A stretch of 64,000 nt of DNA from Mycolicibacterium psychrotolerans (GTDB lineage Bacteria; Actinomycetota; Actinomycetes; Mycobacteriales; Mycobacteriaceae), in NCBI RefSeq assembly GCF_010729305.1, contig NZ_AP022574.1, positions 3,410,001 to 3,474,000 of the forward strand. The letters run 5' to 3'. The notes beneath the pieces were generated by a model, which was not told where the DNA came from, ran no database searches, and saw only the letters and a list, made by a program, of their open reading frames with translations. Position 1 is the first letter of the stretch. Each line of letters opens with the position of its first letter. This document shows, piece by piece, positions 24,865 through 34,003 of the stretch. The position numbers were made by a program, and so were the translations under genes.

Positions 24865-25742
24865 AGGGCCAATCGGTCGATCTCGCTTACTGTCACGTCG
24901 ACGTTTTCAGCCGGGTTCCGTTCGGTGGAAACAGCTTGCCCGTCTTCCTCGACGCCCCGGATCTGACCGAAGAACAGATGCAGCGGATCACCCAGGAACT
25001 GAGACACTTCGAAGCCGTCTTCACTCAACCGACCGGGCGGCCCGACACCGTTCGTGCCAGGATCTTCGACCTCTTCCAGGAACTGCCCTTTGCCGGACAT
25101 CCGATCATCGGAGCGGCGGTGGCGCTGCACATTCGCAGCGAATCTGCAGGCTCGCACCACTGGCGATTCGAATTACGCAGCAAGACGGTCACAGTCAGTA
25201 CCGAGATGCGAGACGGCCACTATTCCGGTTGGCTGGATCAAGGTCGGCCGGAATTTCTGGGCACAGTCGACGACGTTGGTCCGATCGCGCACGCGTTCAA
25301 CCTGGCGCCAAGCGATCTCGACGCGGACCTGCCGCTGGAAGCGGTGAGTACGGGCCTTCGCTATCTGATCGTGCCGGTCCGTGCGGGTGTGCTGGTGCGG
25401 GCACGGATATCGCACGACATCACCGAATTGCTCCGTGGTGTCAACGCCCAGTTCGCGGTCTTATTCGACGAGTCGGGCCTCGAAGTACGGCACTGGAACA
25501 ACGACGGAGTCGTCGAGGACGTGGCCACCGGTAGCGCCGCAGGCACCATCGGCGCCTATCGCCTGCGCCACGGACTGGTCGGCGGAGGTGAGCAGTTCAC
25601 GTTGAACCAAGGTCAATACGCCGGGCGCTCGAGCCATTTGCACGTGCGGCCGGAGGGCAGCCGCAACGACGTCGAAACGGTCAATGTCGGCGGCGATGTC
25701 GCGATCGTAGGGCACGGCGTCATCGGAAGACCACCGTCGTGA
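24861..25742 (+). CDS. PhzF family isomerase-like protein
   Basis: 293-aa member of the PhzF/diaminopimelate-epimerase fold, two mirrored beta-barrel halves. It starts CHVDVFSRVPFGGNSLPVFLDA, with the conserved FELPFAGHP-type motif (LFQELPFAGHPIIGAA) and, in the second half, DVATGSAAGTIGAYRLRHG. PhzF-type enzymes isomerise or deaminate small amino-acid-like substrates. GTG 24861 overlaps the ArsR stop by 4 bp and its own stop overlaps the next GTG, so the three genes are tightly coupled. The reaction is unknown. Confidence 0.85.
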   Translation: MKGQSVDLAYCHVDVFSRVPFGGNSLPVFLDAPDLTEEQMQRITQELRHFEAVFTQPTGRPDTVRARIFDLFQELPFAGHPIIGAAVALHIRSESAGSHHWRFELRSKTVTVSTEMRDGHYSGWLDQGRPEFLGTVDDVGPIAHAFNLAPSDLDADLPLEAVSTGLRYLIVPVRAGVLVRARISHDITELLRGVNAQFAVLFDESGLEVRHWNNDGVVEDVATGSAAGTIGAYRLRHGLVGGGEQFTLNQGQYAGRSSHLHVRPEGSRNDVETVNVGGDVAIVGHGVIGRPPS

Positions 25743-26695
25743 GTACCCGCGTGGTCAACGCCGAAAGTATCCGCGGGAAGGTCACTTTCGAGGACCTGGT
25801 CGAGCCGGTGTCGCGGGCCTTTGCGGAGACCAGCGCGGGCCTCGCCGACAACGGACTGATCGTGATGTTCCCAGCTGAGCGCCGCGAACTCGGTGACGTC
25901 TACGTCAAGACCGGCAGCCTGCGCGGCCACGACGTCTACATCGTCAAGGTCTCACCCTGGTTCAGTGCAAATCTCGAAAGAGGGCAGGCCCAAGGCGGAT
26001 TCGTCGCCGTCTTCGACAGCGCCACCGGGCACACACTTGCTCTGCTGCACGACGAGCACTACTTGTCCGACATCCGGACCGCGGCCGCCGGAGCGGTTGC
26101 CGCTCGCATGCTGGCGCCCCCTACTGTAGAGACCGTCGCCGTGCTCGGCGCCGGGGTGCAAGCCTACTGGCAGCCGTTGGCGCTCTACGGGGAGCGCCCC
26201 TTCAAGACGCTGTCGATCTGGGCACGCAGCATGCCGAAAGCCGAGGTGCTCAAGTCGCGGCTACGTGAGAAACTGCCCGACGTCGAGATCTGGTGTTCGC
26301 CGGATATCGAGAGCACCGTTCGCCGCGCGGATGTTTTGATCACCGCGACTCAGGCACGCGAACCACTTGTGCGGGGGGAGTGGCTGCGCCGGGGCGCGCA
26401 CGTGACCGCCGTCGGCGCCGACGACGCCACCAAGAGCGAACTCGACGCGACGGCGCTACGACGTGCGAAGGTTTTCGTTGACGCGCGCGAAATCGCCGAG
26501 GCCAACGGTGACGTTCATCGCGCGATCCGCACCGGCCGCTATTCCATCGACGACGTTTCGGGGGAACTGGGAGAGGTGATCTCCGGCCGCAAGGCCGGAC
26601 GTACCGCCGTTGACGACATCACCGTTGCCAAACTCGTCGGACTCGGCGCACAAGACCTCGTCGCGGCCGAGGTGACCCTGGCCAAGCTGTCGTGA
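25739..26695 (+). CDS. ornithine cyclodeaminase/mu-crystallin family protein
   Basis: 318-aa NAD(P)-dependent enzyme of the OCD/mu-crystallin family, which deaminates or reduces cyclic imines and amino acids. The signature region LHDEHYLSDIRTAAAGAVAARML is near residue 105 and the dinucleotide motif VAVLGAGVQAYWQ near residue 138. The C-terminus has VDDITVAKLVGLGAQDLVAA. The start overlaps the PhzF stop (GTGA). A PhzF-OCD pair suggests processing of an unusual amino acid; a mycobacterial pathway with this pair is not known to me. Confidence 0.85.
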   Translation: MSTRVVNAESIRGKVTFEDLVEPVSRAFAETSAGLADNGLIVMFPAERRELGDVYVKTGSLRGHDVYIVKVSPWFSANLERGQAQGGFVAVFDSATGHTLALLHDEHYLSDIRTAAAGAVAARMLAPPTVETVAVLGAGVQAYWQPLALYGERPFKTLSIWARSMPKAEVLKSRLREKLPDVEIWCSPDIESTVRRADVLITATQAREPLVRGEWLRRGAHVTAVGADDATKSELDATALRRAKVFVDAREIAEANGDVHRAIRTGRYSIDDVSGELGEVISGRKAGRTAVDDITVAKLVGLGAQDLVAAEVTLAKLS

Positions 26696-26754
26696 TGTCA
26701 CCTCCATGGTGAATCGGCCTGCACCAGCGCACGGTCGAGACTGTCGGTGCGAAG

Positions 26755-27552
26755 CTAGGAGCGTCCCCACGTCTCGGGCAGGTTGTGGCCACCGTCGGCG
26801 ACGAGCACGGCGCCGGTGACAAAGGACGCCGACTCGTGGGCGAGAAAGGCGACGCACGAGGCGATCTCGTCCGGCGTCGCGCTGCGTCCGATCGGTCCGG
26901 CCTGCGCCGCTGCGGCTTCGAAAGGCAGTTGCGAACCCGTCGCGACGTAACCGGGCGCGACGACGTTCACCGTTACCCCGCGACCGACGACCTCGAGGGC
27001 GAGGGCTCGGCTCAATCCGACGAGTCCTGCCTTCGCAGTCGTGTACGTCGATTGCCCGGGCATGGCGTTCACCGTGCCGGTGGTCGAACCGACGGACACG
27101 ATGCGCCCGTACCCGCGTCGCGTCATCTCGGGGACGGCGGCTCGGCACATGAGGAACGCGGTGGTGAGGTTGCGGCCGATGGCCTCATTCCATTCGGTAA
27201 GTGTCAGTTCAGCGACCTCAGCGTCGGCATCCCAGCCAGACGAGACTGACGTCATCCCGGCGTTGTTCACCAGAATGTCCAGACGGCCCCACCGGCTTGT
27301 CGCGACCCGCACGAGCTCTTCTGCCGTGCCGTCCCGCGTGAGGTCGCCGATGACGCCGATCGCCGAGTCGCCCAACTCCGACGCACGGTCGTGGACCCGC
27401 GCGGACGTCGCGCCGAGGACCACTCGTGCGCCTTCGTCAACCAGTTGTCTGGCAACCGCCGCGCCGATGCCATCCTTCGCGCCGGCGCCGGTGACGATGG
27501 CGACCCGATCGGCGAAGCGCGACGAACTGGAATCTGTTGAGTGCTTAGACAC
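26755..27552 (-). CDS. short-chain dehydrogenase/reductase
   Basis: 265-aa classical SDR. The cofactor motif TGAGAKDGIGAAVA is at residues 21-34, NNAG near residue 98, and the catalytic Ser-Tyr-Lys set lies in SVGSTTG and YTTAKAGLVG near residues 152-170. The C-terminal PIGRSATPDEIASCVAFL is the segment duplicated at 24437. The substrate is unknown (3-oxoacyl-reductase-like). GTG start. It is convergent with the OCD gene. Confidence 0.85.
   Translation of the reverse strand: MSKHSTDSSSSRFADRVAIVTGAGAKDGIGAAVARQLVDEGARVVLGATSARVHDRASELGDSAIGVIGDLTRDGTAEELVRVATSRWGRLDILVNNAGMTSVSSGWDADAEVAELTLTEWNEAIGRNLTTAFLMCRAAVPEMTRRGYGRIVSVGSTTGTVNAMPGQSTYTTAKAGLVGLSRALALEVVGRGVTVNVVAPGYVATGSQLPFEAAAAQAGPIGRSATPDEIASCVAFLAHESASFVTGAVLVADGGHNLPETWGRS
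26854..26904. repeat. direct repeat partner of 24437-24488
   Basis: 51 bp inside the SDR gene, nearly identical in the same orientation to 24437-24488 (shared GGCGATCTCGTCCGG). The two copies flank the ArsR-PhzF-OCD operon at 2.4 kb distance. Confidence 0.6.
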
Positions 27553-27561
27553 GAACCAACG

Positions 27562-28572
27562 CTAGACGCGGGGAGCGCCGTGAGTGCTCGACGGGTAGGC
27601 GTGGACGAGGGCGGTGGCGAGTTTGGGCACCGCGTGGGTGAGCGTGTGCTCGGCCTCGTGGGCGATCCGATGAGCGTCGGCAAGGCTGGTGGCCGGGTCG
27701 ATGTCGAGTTCGGCGTCGGCATGGATGCGATGGCCGATCCAGCGCATCTTCACGCTGCGCACGGCGATCACGCCCGGTTCGGCGGCCAGTGCCGTTTCGG
27801 CGGCGTCTACCAACTCGGGGTCGACGGCGTCCAGCAGCCGCCGAAATACGTCGCGCACCGCGGTGCGCAGGACTGCCAGGATCGCTGCGGTGATGAGCAG
27901 GCCTACGATGGGGTCGGCCAGCGGGTAGCCCAGGGCGACGCCGCCGGCGCCGAGCACCACGGCCAGCGACGTGAATCCGTCGGTCCGGGCGTGCAATCCG
28001 TCGGCGACCAGGGCGGCCGAGCCGATCCGGCGTCCGACGCGGATGCGGTAGACCGCGACGAGCTCGTTGCCGATGAAGCCGACCAGCCCGGCCGCTGCGA
28101 CCCACCCGATGTTGTTGATCGGCACCGGATTGATCAGGCGGCGAACGGATTCGACGCCGGCGATGATCGCCGACAGAGCGATCATCGCGATGACGAACAG
28201 CCCGGCCAGGTCCTCCGCGCGACCGTACCCGTAGGTGTAGCGGCGAGTGGCCGCCTTGGTGCCGAGTGCGAACGCGATCCACAGCGGGATCGACGTCAGC
28301 GCGTCGGAGAAGTTGTGGATGGTGTCGGCCATCAGTGCGACCGAACCCGAGATGGCCACGATGCCCACCTGCACGACGGCCGTCGCGGCGAGCGCGACAA
28401 GGCTGATCTTGACCGCCCGGATGCCGGCGGCGCTCGACTCGAGGGCCCCGTCGATGCTGTCGGAGTGGTCGTGGCTGTGCGGGGCGAAGATCTCCTTCAC
28501 CGCTGCGCGCACGCCGGTGGGGTGATCGTGGCTGTGGGGGTGTTCGTGATGGTGATCGTGTTCGTGCGTCAT
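27562..28572 (-). CDS. cation diffusion facilitator metal exporter
   Basis: 336-aa inner-membrane transporter of the CDF family exporting Zn, Co, Ni or Cd by proton antiport. A histidine-rich N-terminus (HEHDHHHEHPHSHDHP) precedes six membrane segments. The transport-site motifs HNFSDAL in TM2 and HARTDGF in TM5 are intact. The C-terminal cytosolic domain holds metal-binding His residues (HRIHADAELDI, HRIAHEAEH). The ATG overlaps the stop of the upstream ArsR/SmtB gene (ATGA), so expression is metal-controlled. Confidence 0.92.
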   Translation of the reverse strand: MTHEHDHHHEHPHSHDHPTGVRAAVKEIFAPHSHDHSDSIDGALESSAAGIRAVKISLVALAATAVVQVGIVAISGSVALMADTIHNFSDALTSIPLWIAFALGTKAATRRYTYGYGRAEDLAGLFVIAMIALSAIIAGVESVRRLINPVPINNIGWVAAAGLVGFIGNELVAVYRIRVGRRIGSAALVADGLHARTDGFTSLAVVLGAGGVALGYPLADPIVGLLITAAILAVLRTAVRDVFRRLLDAVDPELVDAAETALAAEPGVIAVRSVKMRWIGHRIHADAELDIDPATSLADAHRIAHEAEHTLTHAVPKLATALVHAYPSSTHGAPRV

Positions 28573-28982
28573 GTGCGGCGTCCCTGAGATCGCTTGATGT
28601 CCATGGTGATCGGGTGCAGGCTGGCCAACTCATCGGCGTCGCGGTGGTGGCCGGGCACATCCGGTCCTGCATGCTCGGCGTTGAAGACAGCGTCGGTGAC
28701 CAATTGACCCACGTGGTCGTTGTCCAGGGTGTAGAAGATGGTGGTGCCGTCCCGGCGGGTTCGAACGAGTCGCGCCATCCGCAGCTTGGCCAGGTGCTGG
28801 GACACCGACGACGCCGGTTTGCCGATGTGGGTGGCGAGGTCGTTGACCGACATCTCGCGGCCCACCAGCGCCCACACCACCTGCACTCGGGTGGCGTCGG
28901 CCAGCATCCGGAAGACCTCGACGACCAGGTCCACCTGATCGTCGGGCAGTCGACGGCCGCATGCACCGTTATCTGCATTCAT
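28569..28982 (-). CDS. ArsR/SmtB metal-sensing repressor (KmtR/NmtR-like)
   Basis: 137-aa repressor controlling the CDF gene that it overlaps. Helix-turn-helix ATHIGKPASSVSQHLAKLRMARLV and wing TRRDGTTIFYTLDNDHVGQLV. The C-terminal tail EHAGPDVPGHHRDADELASLH is His/Asp-rich, as in the Ni/Co sensors KmtR and NmtR. I start at ATG 28982; the longer frame to 29174 is low-complexity. A perfect inverted repeat spans the start codon. Confidence 0.88.
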   Translation of the reverse strand: MNADNGACGRRLPDDQVDLVVEVFRMLADATRVQVVWALVGREMSVNDLATHIGKPASSVSQHLAKLRMARLVRTRRDGTTIFYTLDNDHVGQLVTDAVFNAEHAGPDVPGHHRDADELASLHPITMDIKRSQGRRT

Positions 28983-28991
28983 ACGCAGATA
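28970..28991. promoter_or_regulatory. metal-regulator operator over the start codon
   Basis: TATCTGC at 28970-28976 and GCAGATA at 28985-28991 are perfect 7-bp inverted arms, 8 bp apart, spanning the regulator start codon at 28982. This suits autorepression of a leaderless or short-leader transcript. Confidence 0.6.
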
Positions 28992-29035
28992 GTAGGCCTT
29001 GCGAGGACGATCGGCCAACTCCGACTGCGATGGGG

Positions 29036-29055
29036 CGGGGGACCTTCGGCCGTCG
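29036..29055. promoter_or_regulatory. possible DosR box before DUF1918 gene
   Basis: CGGGGGACCTTCGGCCGTCG contains the GGGAC-N4-G core of the mycobacterial DosR (dormancy) box but matches only about half of the consensus. It is placed about 75-90 bp upstream of a gene whose M. tuberculosis counterpart Rv0569 belongs to the DosR regulon. Confidence 0.35.
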
Positions 29056-29127
29056 GAAGTGGTGGCCTGATGCCCTTCCGCCCGCATCGGGTGCGCGCAC
29101 GATGGAATCCGAGGGAAAGGGCTACTC

Positions 29128-29397
29128 ATGAAGGCGAAGGTTGGCGACTGGCTGGTGATCAAGGGCACGACCATCGATCGACCGGATCAGCAGGGGCTGA
29201 TCACCGAGGTTCACTCGTCTGATGGTGCGCCACCGTACGTCGTACGGTGGCTGGAAACCGACCATGAGACAACGGTGTTTCCGGGGCCGGACGCGACCGT
29301 TGTCACTGCAGCGGAGCAGGTGGCGAAGGACGAGCGTGCGCGACACCGGTTCGGATCGGCGCAGTCGGCGATCAACCGTCACCCCCGAAGCGAGTAG
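29128..29397 (+). CDS. DUF1918 small protein (Rv0569-like)
   Basis: 89-aa protein of the DUF1918 family, an SH3-like small beta fold. It begins AKVGDWLVIKG and has the conserved VVRWLETDHETTVFPGPDA. The counterparts Rv0569 and Rv2302 in M. tuberculosis are dormancy-induced and of unknown function. ATG start with GGGAAAGGG upstream. It is followed by nrdZ after 18 bp, the same order as Rv0569-Rv0570. Confidence 0.88.
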   Translation: MKAKVGDWLVIKGTTIDRPDQQGLITEVHSSDGAPPYVVRWLETDHETTVFPGPDATVVTAAEQVAKDERARHRFGSAQSAINRHPRSE

Positions 29398-29415
29398 ACG
29401 TTTGCCGATCACACG

Positions 29416-31531
29416 ATGAACTCGGCGGCGATGGCGGGGTGGCCTGCGAAGGTTCGATGCCGCGACGGGACTTTGGTGCCCTTCGACGTCGAGCGGATCG
29501 AGGGTGCCGTGGCACGGGCGGCCCGCGAGGTGGCCTACGACGACCCGGACATGCCGGTCACCGTGGCCACGGTCGTGGCCGACGCGCTGGGCTCCAGAGT
29601 TGCGACTGTCGAGGAGATCCAGGACCTCGTCGAGGCGCGGTTGGGTGAAGCGGGGCTCGACGACGTGGCCCGGGCCTACATCATCTATCGGCAGCGTCGT
29701 TCCGAGCTGCGTACGGCGAAAGCCCTGCTGGGGGTTCGTGACGAGCTGAAATTGAGCCTGGCGGCGGTGACCGTGCTGCGGGAACGTTATCTGCTGCGCG
29801 ACGACCGGGGCCGCCCCGCCGAGTCGACCGGCGAGATGATGGACAGGTCGGCGCGGTTTGTCGCGGCGGCCGAGGACGACTACCAGCCAGGGACGTCGGG
29901 TCAATGGGCTGAGCGGTTCTCCACGCTGCTGCGGAGTCTCGAGTTTCTGCCGAACTCGCCCACGCTGATGAATGCCGACACCGAGCTCGGCCTGCTGTCC
30001 GGGTGTTGCGTTCTGCCGATCGAGGATTCTCTGCACTCGGTCTTCGCCGCACTCGGACAGGCCGCCGAGATCCAGCGGATGGGCGGAGGAACCGGCTTCG
30101 CGTTCAGCCACCTACGGCCGGCCGGTGACCGTGTGGCGGGCGCCGGCGGGACCGCCAGCGGGCCGGTGTCGTTTCTCCGGCTGTTCGACACGGCCGCGGG
30201 CATCGTCTCGATGGGTGGTCGGCGTCGCGGCGCCGGCATGGCCGTGCTGGATGTGTCGCATCCGGACATCTGTGACTTCATCACGGCGAAGGCTGAATCA
30301 CGCGACGCACTCTCGCATTTCAATCTGTCGGTCGGTGTCAATGGCGCGTTCCTGCGTGCGGTCGAACGCGACGCCACATACCGCCTCGTCAGCCCCCGAA
30401 CGGGACACACCGTCCGTCGAGTGTCCGCCGCCGACGTGTTCGACAGGATCTGTGAAGCCGCGCACGCGTGCGGGGATCCGGGGTTGGTGTTCCTCGACAC
30501 GATCAATCGGGCGAATCCGTTGCCGCAGCTGGGCAGAATCGAGGCAACCAACCCGTGCGGGGAGGTTCCGTTGCTGCCCTACGAGTCGTGCAACCTCGGC
30601 TCGATCAACCTGGCCCGGATGGTCCGCGGTGGGCGAGTCGACTGGGACCGGCTGGCCGAGGTGGCAGGGCTGGCGCTGCGGTTCCTCGACGACGTCATCG
30701 ATGTGAGCCGCTACCCCTTCCCCGAACTGGGGAAGGCGGCGCGAGCAACCCGCAAAGTAGGGCTGGGCGTGATGGGTTTGGCGGAGATGTTGGCCAGCCT
30801 GGGTGTTCCCTACGACAGTCATGAGGGTGTTCGCATGGCGGGCCGGGTGATGCGATGCATTCACCGTGCGGCGCAGGCGACGTCGGTCCAGCTGGGCCAG
30901 GTGCGTGGCTCGTTCCCCGCGTTGTGCGACAGCCGTTTCGCGCAAGCGGGGCCGCGCCGCAATGCACAGATCACATCCGTCGCCCCGACCGGCACCATCT
31001 CGCTGATCGCGGGAACCACCGCGGGAATCGAGCCGATGTTCGCGATCGCCTTCACCCGCGCGATCGTCGGAAGGCACCTGCTGGAGGTCAACCCGTGCTT
31101 TGATCGGCTGGCCCGCGACCGGGGCAACGATCAGTCGTCCGCGCCGCGTTTTCTACGGCGACGCGTTGATCGCCGAGATCGCGCAGCACGGGGGAGTACG
31201 TGGCTTTTCGCAGCTGCCGGCCGAGGTGCGTGCGTCGTTCCCGACGGCGGCCGAGATCGCGCCGGAATGGAACCTGCGTATGCAGGCCGCCGTGCAGCGC
31301 CACGTCGACGCGGCCGTGTCCAAAACGGTCAACCTGCCTGCCACCGCAACCGTCGACGACGTCCGCTCGATCTACCTGGCCGCGTGGAAGGCGCGCGTCA
31401 AGGGCATCACGGTCTACCGTTACGGCAGCCGCGAGGGACAGGTCTTGTCCTACGCCGCTCCCGAACCTGTCCTGGCTCAGGCGGACAGCACATTCAGCGG
31501 TGGTTGTGTCGGCCGCGCCTGCGAGTTCTGA
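29416..31531 (+). pseudogene. nrdZ: class II ribonucleotide reductase NrdZ, frameshifted
   Basis: Adenosylcobalamin-dependent ribonucleotide reductase (Rv0570-like) making deoxyribonucleotides without oxygen. An ATP-cone covers residues 10-90; the barrel has LSGCCVLPIEDS, NPCGEVPLLPYESCNLGSINLARM and PTGTISLIAGTTAGIEP. After LARDRG (ends 31125) the frame is lost; from 31151 the gene resumes in the +1 frame as FYGDALIAEIAQHGG and runs to the correct C-terminus GGCVGRACEF with its redox Cys pair. About 25 extra bases lie between the two anchors. The unshifted frame continues to 31596 with nonsense residues. Either a real inactivating mutation or an assembly error. Confidence 0.85.
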
Positions 31532-31558
31532 CTTCGCAGATGCTGCATCCGCGGCGCT

Positions 31559-32887
31559 TCACTGTGATGCGACAACATGGCTCAGGTGGTCGATGAACCA
31601 GTGGCATGCCAGCTCCGCGGCCTGTTCGAGCGTGCCGGGCTCTTCGAACAGGTGCGTGGCACCGGGAACCACGGCGAGTTCGCATGTCCCGGGTATTGCG
31701 TTTCGTGCTTGTCGATTCAGCTCCAGGACCACCTCGTCGCGTCCGCCGACGATCAGCAGGGTCGGCGCGACGACGTTCGCCAGCGACCGACCGGCAAGAT
31801 CGGGCCGACCGCCGCGGGAAACGACGGCGCCGACGTTCACGTGCGGATCGGTGGCCGCGGCCAGCGCGGCGCCCGCCCCGGTGCTCGCGCCGAAGTAACC
31901 CACCGGAAGTGACGCGGTGTCGGGCTGGGCGGCCAGCCAACGCGTGACGTCGACCAACCGTCGAGCCAGCAACTCGATGTCGAAGACGTTGGCGCGGTTG
32001 CGTTCTTCGGCCGGCGTGAGCAGGTCGAACAGCAGCGTGGCAAGGCCGGCCCTGTTCAAGACCTCGGCGACATAGCGGTTGCGGGGGCTGTGCCGGCTGC
32101 TCCCGCTGCCGTGCGCGAACACGACGATGCCGCTCGGGCGTTCGGGGATCGTCAGGTGCCCGGCCACCGTGACCGATCCGGCTGCCACCGTGACCTCCTC
32201 GTCGCGCAGCGGCGGGTCGACGGCGCCGGCGGCAGAGGTCTCCGCGGCATGGTCTCGGGCGCGGTCGAGCAGCGCGACGACCTCGTTCTCGGAGGTCTGG
32301 GTGAAGTGGCGGTATCCCTGCCCGACTGCGAAGAAGAACGCGGGTGTGCTCAGGCAGACCACCTCGTCGGCGTAGCCGGCGAACCTCGCGACGATGTCGT
32401 CCGGACCGATCGGAACCGCCAGCACCACCTTGCCGGCACCGTGGGCGCGGGCAACCTGGCAGGCCGCCTTCGCGGTCGCCCCCGTGGCGATGCCGTCGTC
32501 GACGATCACGGCGGTTCGCCCCGCGAGCGAGATTCGGTCACGTCCGCGGCGAAAACGTTCCGCGCGGCGTCGCAGTTCGATCCTCTGCTCCTCTTCGACG
32601 ACGTCCATGGCGTCGTTGTCGAGGTGTGCCTCATGCACGATGCTGTCATTGAGGACACGCACACCGTCCTCGCCGATGGCGCCGAAGGCCAGTTCGGGTT
32701 GAAACGGCACGCCCAACTTGCGGACCACGAGCACGTCGAGGGGAGCCTGCAGAGCCTGGGCGACCTCGAAGGCCACTGGCACGCCGCCTCGCGGCAGGCC
32801 GAGCACGACGACGTCCTGGCCCCGGAGAGGTTCCAGACGCCGTGCCAATTGGCGTCCAGCGTCGACACGATCGTCAAATGGTTTCAT
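31559..32887 (-). CDS. phosphoribosyltransferase-dienelactone hydrolase fusion (Rv0571c-like)
   Basis: About 442 aa in two domains. The N-terminal half is a type I phosphoribosyltransferase (VVVLGLPRGGVPVAFEVA; PRPP loop VIVDDGIATGATA). The C-terminal half is an alpha/beta hydrolase of the dienelactone hydrolase type (VVFAHGSGSSRHSPRN, nucleophile region GYFGASTGAGAAL, final His in GATHLFEEP). Rv0571c in M. tuberculosis has the same fusion and is DosR-controlled. I use ATG 32887 (MKPFDDRVDAG) because a DosR-like box occupies 32921-32940, leaving starts at 32911 or 32908 possible and 32941 unlikely. It is convergent with nrdZ. Confidence 0.85.
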   Translation of the reverse strand: MKPFDDRVDAGRQLARRLEPLRGQDVVVLGLPRGGVPVAFEVAQALQAPLDVLVVRKLGVPFQPELAFGAIGEDGVRVLNDSIVHEAHLDNDAMDVVEEEQRIELRRRAERFRRGRDRISLAGRTAVIVDDGIATGATAKAACQVARAHGAGKVVLAVPIGPDDIVARFAGYADEVVCLSTPAFFFAVGQGYRHFTQTSENEVVALLDRARDHAAETSAAGAVDPPLRDEEVTVAAGSVTVAGHLTIPERPSGIVVFAHGSGSSRHSPRNRYVAEVLNRAGLATLLFDLLTPAEERNRANVFDIELLARRLVDVTRWLAAQPDTASLPVGYFGASTGAGAALAAATDPHVNVGAVVSRGGRPDLAGRSLANVVAPTLLIVGGRDEVVLELNRQARNAIPGTCELAVVPGATHLFEEPGTLEQAAELACHWFIDHLSHVVASQ

Positions 32888-32920
32888 CCCTCGAGTGTCG
32901 AGCGGCATCATCGAGTACCG

Positions 32921-32940
32921 ATAGGGATTTAAGTCCTGCA
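32921..32940. promoter_or_regulatory. DosR-like box
   Basis: ATAGGGATTTAAGTCCTGCA agrees with the DosR consensus TTSGGGACTWWAGTCCCSAA at about 15 of 20 positions and is nearly symmetric. It lies 34-53 bp upstream of the phosphoribosyltransferase-hydrolase start and about 120 bp from the divergent universal stress gene, and may serve both. Confidence 0.6.
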
Positions 32941-33061
32941 TCCGGGTCGCGGGGATCGAGGAGACCTTCAGCCACCGTCGAGGGGACCATTTCCTCCAGC
33001 CCTGACTGCCACCGGACCCCTAACGTGATCGATGCTCGTCGATGGCTGAGGGGGACGCGAT

Positions 33062-33964
33062 ATGTCCAGAGTGGCTTCACACCATGGAGTCGTCGTAGGC
33101 ACCGACGGTTCTCCGTCGTCACGAGTGGCGATGCAGTGGGCGGCTGGGGAGGCGGCGATGCGCCACGCCCCGCTCACCATCGTTCACGTCGCCGCGTTGT
33201 TGGGGGGTGCGTCGTCGGTCTTCGCGTGGCCTGTCGGCGGAGTCCCTGAGGAGGTGTTGGAAATTCAGGAGAATGACGCCCGTAGGGTCGTCGCGGACGC
33301 GATCACAGCAGTCGAGGGCTGCACTGCGGGCGGTGATCGCCCGGAGATCCACAGTGAAGTGTTCTTCGGTGGTCCCGTGCCGACCCTTGTCGATGTGTCC
33401 GCACAGGCCCAATTGCTGGTGGTGGGCTGCCGCGGGCGAACCGGTCAACATCGCCGCCTGCTCGGGTCGGTCAGCACCGCATTGATCTATCACTCGCACT
33501 GTCCTGTCGCGGTGGTCCACGACGAGGTGCCGCCCTCGCCGCAATCCGGGCGACTGCCGGTGCTGGTGGGGATCGATGGATCGCGCGCATCGGAATCGGC
33601 CACGGCTTTGGCGTTCGACGAAGCCTCTTGGCGCGGTGTCGATCTGGCGGCGTTGCACGTGTGGAGCGATGCGGACATGGCCACCGTCCCCGGCATGGAG
33701 GTCGGGGCTCTGCAACACGCGGCGGACAAGACGCTGGCCGAGCGCCTTGCCGGTTGGCAGGAACGCTACCCGGAGGTCAACGTCCACCGTCTGGTCGAAT
33801 TCGAGGACCCCGCCCGCCAGCTTCTGGACCATGCACAGAGGGCTCAGCTCGTCATCGTCGGGAGCCACGGTCGCGGCGGATTCGCCCGGATGTTGCTCGG
33901 TTCGGTCAGCGCCACCGTGACGCAGGCAGCTCGCGTGCCGGTCATCGTCGCGCGTCGGCACTAG
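33062..33964 (+). CDS. tandem universal stress protein
   Basis: 300 aa made of two UspA domains. Each ends in the ATP-binding signature: VVGCRGRTGQHRRLLGSVS near residue 120 and IVGSHGRGGFARMLLGSVS near residue 268; the second fits the GX2GX9GS pattern well. Mycobacterial two-domain Usps such as Rv2623 are hypoxia- and nitric-oxide-induced. ATG start with GAGGGGGA about 7 bp upstream. It probably heads an operon with the Rip3-like protease 39 bp downstream. Confidence 0.92.
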   Translation: MSRVASHHGVVVGTDGSPSSRVAMQWAAGEAAMRHAPLTIVHVAALLGGASSVFAWPVGGVPEEVLEIQENDARRVVADAITAVEGCTAGGDRPEIHSEVFFGGPVPTLVDVSAQAQLLVVGCRGRTGQHRRLLGSVSTALIYHSHCPVAVVHDEVPPSPQSGRLPVLVGIDGSRASESATALAFDEASWRGVDLAALHVWSDADMATVPGMEVGALQHAADKTLAERLAGWQERYPEVNVHRLVEFEDPARQLLDHAQRAQLVIVGSHGRGGFARMLLGSVSATVTQAARVPVIVARRH

Positions 33965-34003
33965 CCCGGAAACTCTGTCGGGCAACGCAATCGGAGGGAT
34001 CTC

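Noticed and set aside
31100..31160. Programmed ribosomal frameshift in nrdZ
   Set aside because: No slippery heptamer or following stem stands out, and about 25 extra bases would have to be tolerated.
32976..33000. Second DosR box (GGGGACCATTTCCTCC) before the stress gene
   Set aside because: Only the first half matches; the second half fails at most positions.
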